Positions 6,593 to 7,652 of a DNA stretch of 7,652 bases are shown here, one piece after another. Location of the stretch: contig JAKFEW010000015.1 of NCBI GenBank assembly GCA_036675505.1, positions 1 through 7,652 on the forward strand. Direction: 5' to 3'. The stretch is from JAKFEW01 sp036675505. Its GTDB lineage: Bacteria > Cyanobacteriota > Sericytochromatia > S15B-MN24 > JAQBPE01. The notes under the pieces are model-generated. The model saw only the letters and a program-made list of their open reading frames with translations. It ran no database searches and was not told the DNA's origin. The position numbers and the translations under genes were made by a program. Positions within the stretch are counted from its first letter, which is position 1, and every line of letters begins with the position of its first letter.

Positions 6593-7414
6593 CTACAGCA
6601 CGTCGGCGAACGCCCGCCGCGTCCGGGCGAACCAGGCCCAGCCCAGCGCCATCACCGCGAGGGCCAGCGCGCCATGGGCGGCCAAAGGCCCGAGCGCCGG
6701 GCCCACGCCGTCGAGGATCGCGCCGCGGTAGGTCTCGACCCAGAAGGCGATCGGGTTGAACGTGAAGAGCCAGCGCCAGGCGGCCGGCACGGCCGCGGCC
6801 GGGTACAGGATCGGCGACAGGTAGAGCACGATGTTCAGCACGAGCCCGATGCCCATGGCGAGGTCGCGCACGAACACGCCGAGGCTCGCGAGCAGCCAGG
6901 CCACGCCCAGCGTGAAGGCGACCTGCACGAGCGCGATCACGGGCAGCCACGCGAGCGCCGGCGTGAGCCCGACCGTACAGGCCACGGCCACGAGCAGGAT
7001 CGCGAGGCCGATCACCATGTTGACCAGCGACGAGGCGACCAGCGAGGCCGGCAGCACCTCGAGCGGGAAGACCACCTTCTTCACGAGGTTCGCGTTGCCC
7101 GTGATCACGGTGGTCGCGCGCTGGACGGTCTCGGCGAAAGCCAGCCAGGGCAACAGGCCCGCCATCAAGAAGAGCGCGAAGCCGCCATGGCCGGGCGGGC
7201 CGAAGCGCAGGTTCAGCACCACCGAGAAGACGAAGGTGTAGACCGCGAGCGTGGCGAGCGGGTGGAGCACGGCCCAGGCGTTGCCGAGGAAAGAGCCCTG
7301 GTAGCGCACCTGCAGGTCGCGCACGGTCCAGGAGACGAGCAGATCGCGGTGGCGGGCGAGCCCACGCATGTCCGCGAGCGGGTGGGCTTTCACGCTGCCG
7401 AGCTGGGAAACCAC
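6593..7414 (-). CDS. wzm: Wzm: permease of polysaccharide ABC exporter
   Basis: The 273-residue integral membrane protein is the channel subunit of an O-antigen/capsule ABC-2 transporter and would dimerise and pair with Wzt. The N-terminal interface segment LVSWTVRDLQVRYQGSFLG (26-44) is the hallmark of this permease family. Hydrophobic stretches are seen at about 48-69, 77-96, 123-150, 156-180, 187-205 and 245-264, matching the usual six spans. Conserved landmarks are NANLVKKVVFPLEVLP (107-122), YLSPILYP (198-205) and NPIAFWVETYRGAI (220-233). I chose GTG 7414 because AGAGGT lies 6 nt upstream and the resulting length is normal for the family. ATG 7456 or a start at 7471 would add an Arg-rich N-terminal piece and lacks a good ribosome binding site. 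A stable hairpin overlaps the ribosome binding site. The upstream partial gene ends 59 nt before the start. Confidence 0.93.
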   Translation of the reverse strand: MVSQLGSVKAHPLADMRGLARHRDLLVSWTVRDLQVRYQGSFLGNAWAVLHPLATLAVYTFVFSVVLNLRFGPPGHGGFALFLMAGLLPWLAFAETVQRATTVITGNANLVKKVVFPLEVLPASLVASSLVNMVIGLAILLVAVACTVGLTPALAWLPVIALVQVAFTLGVAWLLASLGVFVRDLAMGIGLVLNIVLYLSPILYPAAAVPAAWRWLFTFNPIAFWVETYRGAILDGVGPALGPLAAHGALALAVMALGWAWFARTRRAFADVL

Positions 7415-7420
7415 GGGAAC

Positions 7421-7426
7421 ACCTCT
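7421..7426 (-). promoter_or_regulatory. Ribosome binding site deciding the wzm start
   Basis: AGAGGT on the minus strand lies 6 nt before GTG 7414. Its first three bases (7426-7424) are also the end of the 3' arm of the hairpin at 7424-7452, so access to the site could depend on RNA folding. Confidence 0.6.
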
Positions 7427-7452
7427 GCCGGCCGCACCGCGCGACCGGCAGA
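7424..7452 (-). promoter_or_regulatory. 29-nt RNA hairpin in the wzm leader
   Basis: In the minus-strand transcript TCTGCCGG (7452-7445) pairs perfectly with CCGGCAGA (7431-7424). The stem continues inward through one T-G wobble and CGC/GCG, leaving a 5-nt loop GCGGT. This gives 12 base pairs, all but one Watson-Crick. GGTGTTCCC and then GTG follow, so there is no U-tract and it is not a standard intrinsic terminator. The 3' arm shares three bases with the wzm ribosome binding site. It may tune wzm translation or protect or process the mRNA. The pairing is seen directly; the function is inference. Confidence 0.55.
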
Positions 7453-7473
7453 CCATGAAACCACAGCGCACCG

Positions 7474-7652
7474 CTACTGTCCAGGCTGGCGAACACCCGA
7501 ACCACGGGCCCCACCTTGAACAGCGGCTGCACGGCCCGTGAGCTTGCCGCGCACCTTGCGCCAGAGGGCCTGGGGCCCCTCGGCCGCGAGCAACCGCACG
7601 GCGGCGCGCGCGAGCGCAAGCGGCCGCGGCCGCGGCCGGGCGTACGCGCGCA
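7474..7652 (-). CDS. 3' end of an upstream gene, possibly glycosyltransferase-related (cut by right edge)
   Basis: A frame enters from the right edge (first complete codon at 7650) and gives 58 residues before TAG at 7476-7474. The part seen is an Arg/Pro stretch (ARPRPRP), a predicted amphipathic helix LALARAAVRLLAAEGPQALW followed by RKVRGKLTG, and a Gly/Ala/Gln-rich tail ending VRQPGQ. The helix resembles a segment near the N-terminus of the WsaF-type enzyme in this window (VAKACTLIEAGGLPLLLRE, then TRGFLSG), a pattern I associate with the start or linkers of polysaccharide glycosyltransferases. Having it at a C-terminus, followed by a low-complexity tail, could mean a truncated or decayed gene, or the end of a multi-domain enzyme. 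No catalytic part lies inside the window, so the product cannot be named. It is in the same direction as wzm, 59 nt upstream. Reality as coding sequence is probable, not certain. Confidence 0.5.
   Translation of the reverse strand, partial: RAYARPRPRPLALARAAVRLLAAEGPQALWRKVRGKLTGRAAAVQGGARGSGVRQPGQ

Noticed and set aside
948..6731. Long open frames on the plus strand (for example 948-2318, 2245-3336, 3318-4607, 5277-6731)
   Set aside because: They lie opposite well-supported minus-strand genes. Their translations are low-complexity, His/Arg/Ala/Val-rich and show no domain motifs. GC-rich third positions commonly open such antisense frames.
6570..7619. 350-codon N-terminal extension of the Wzt frame
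   Set aside because: It overlaps the whole wzm gene in another frame, its translation is Arg/Pro/Ala-rich with no domain, and the ABC domain starts normally right after ATG 6569.
7621..7638. Three copies of CGGCCG near the right edge
   Set aside because: They encode an Arg-Pro repeat in the partial gene. They are too short and too GC-typical to call a repeat element.
1..7652. tRNA, rRNA, CRISPR array, insertion sequence or toxin-antitoxin genes
   Set aside because: I looked for conserved RNA sequence blocks, regularly spaced repeats, transposase motifs and terminal inverted repeats and saw none. The window is filled by the listed genes.

Overview
The window is very GC-rich DNA (roughly 70% by eye). 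It is fully occupied by genes that all read on the minus strand, so transcription runs from the right edge to the left. Everything fits a Gram-negative-type (diderm) bacterium: an O-antigen/capsule ABC exporter followed by glycosyltransferases and lipoproteins with lipoboxes. I cannot name the phylum from the sequence. High-GC Proteobacteria, Myxococcota-like lineages or non-photosynthetic relatives of Cyanobacteria are all possible.

Layout, in the direction of transcription: (1) 7652-7474, the last 58 codons of a gene entering from the right; (2) 7414-6593, the polysaccharide ABC-2 permease Wzm, with a strong RNA hairpin (7452-7424) just before its ribosome binding site; (3) 6569-5268, the ATPase Wzt with a C-terminal carbohydrate-binding-type domain; (4) 5248-4202, a SAM-dependent methyltransferase with a long C-terminal coiled coil; (5) 4205-3207, a GT2 rhamnosyltransferase-like enzyme; (6) 3210-1930, a GT4-fold enzyme of the WsaF rhamnosyltransferase type; (7) 1871-249, a 540-residue lipoprotein with nine tandem octapeptide repeats and a large unrecognised C-terminal region; (8) 246-1, the start of a second, paralogous lipoprotein cut by the left edge. 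Spacings are 59, 23, 19, -4, -4, 58 and 2 nt, so genes 2-6 look like one operon. The lipoprotein pair may be part of it or start a new unit. No stretch over 300 bases lacks a gene.

How the genes may work together: two glycosyltransferases extend a glycan, probably rhamnose-containing, on the cytoplasmic face. The methyltransferase may cap its non-reducing end, and its coiled coil may set chain length, as WbdD does in E. coli O8/O9a. Wzt's C-terminal domain would recognise the finished chain and Wzm/Wzt would export it. That model is inference from architecture and gene order.

The most novel-looking parts are the octad-repeat lipoprotein pair and its tie to the export locus, the methyltransferase/coiled-coil plus Wzt C-domain pairing, the hairpin before wzm, and the truncated glycosyltransferase-like tail at the right edge.
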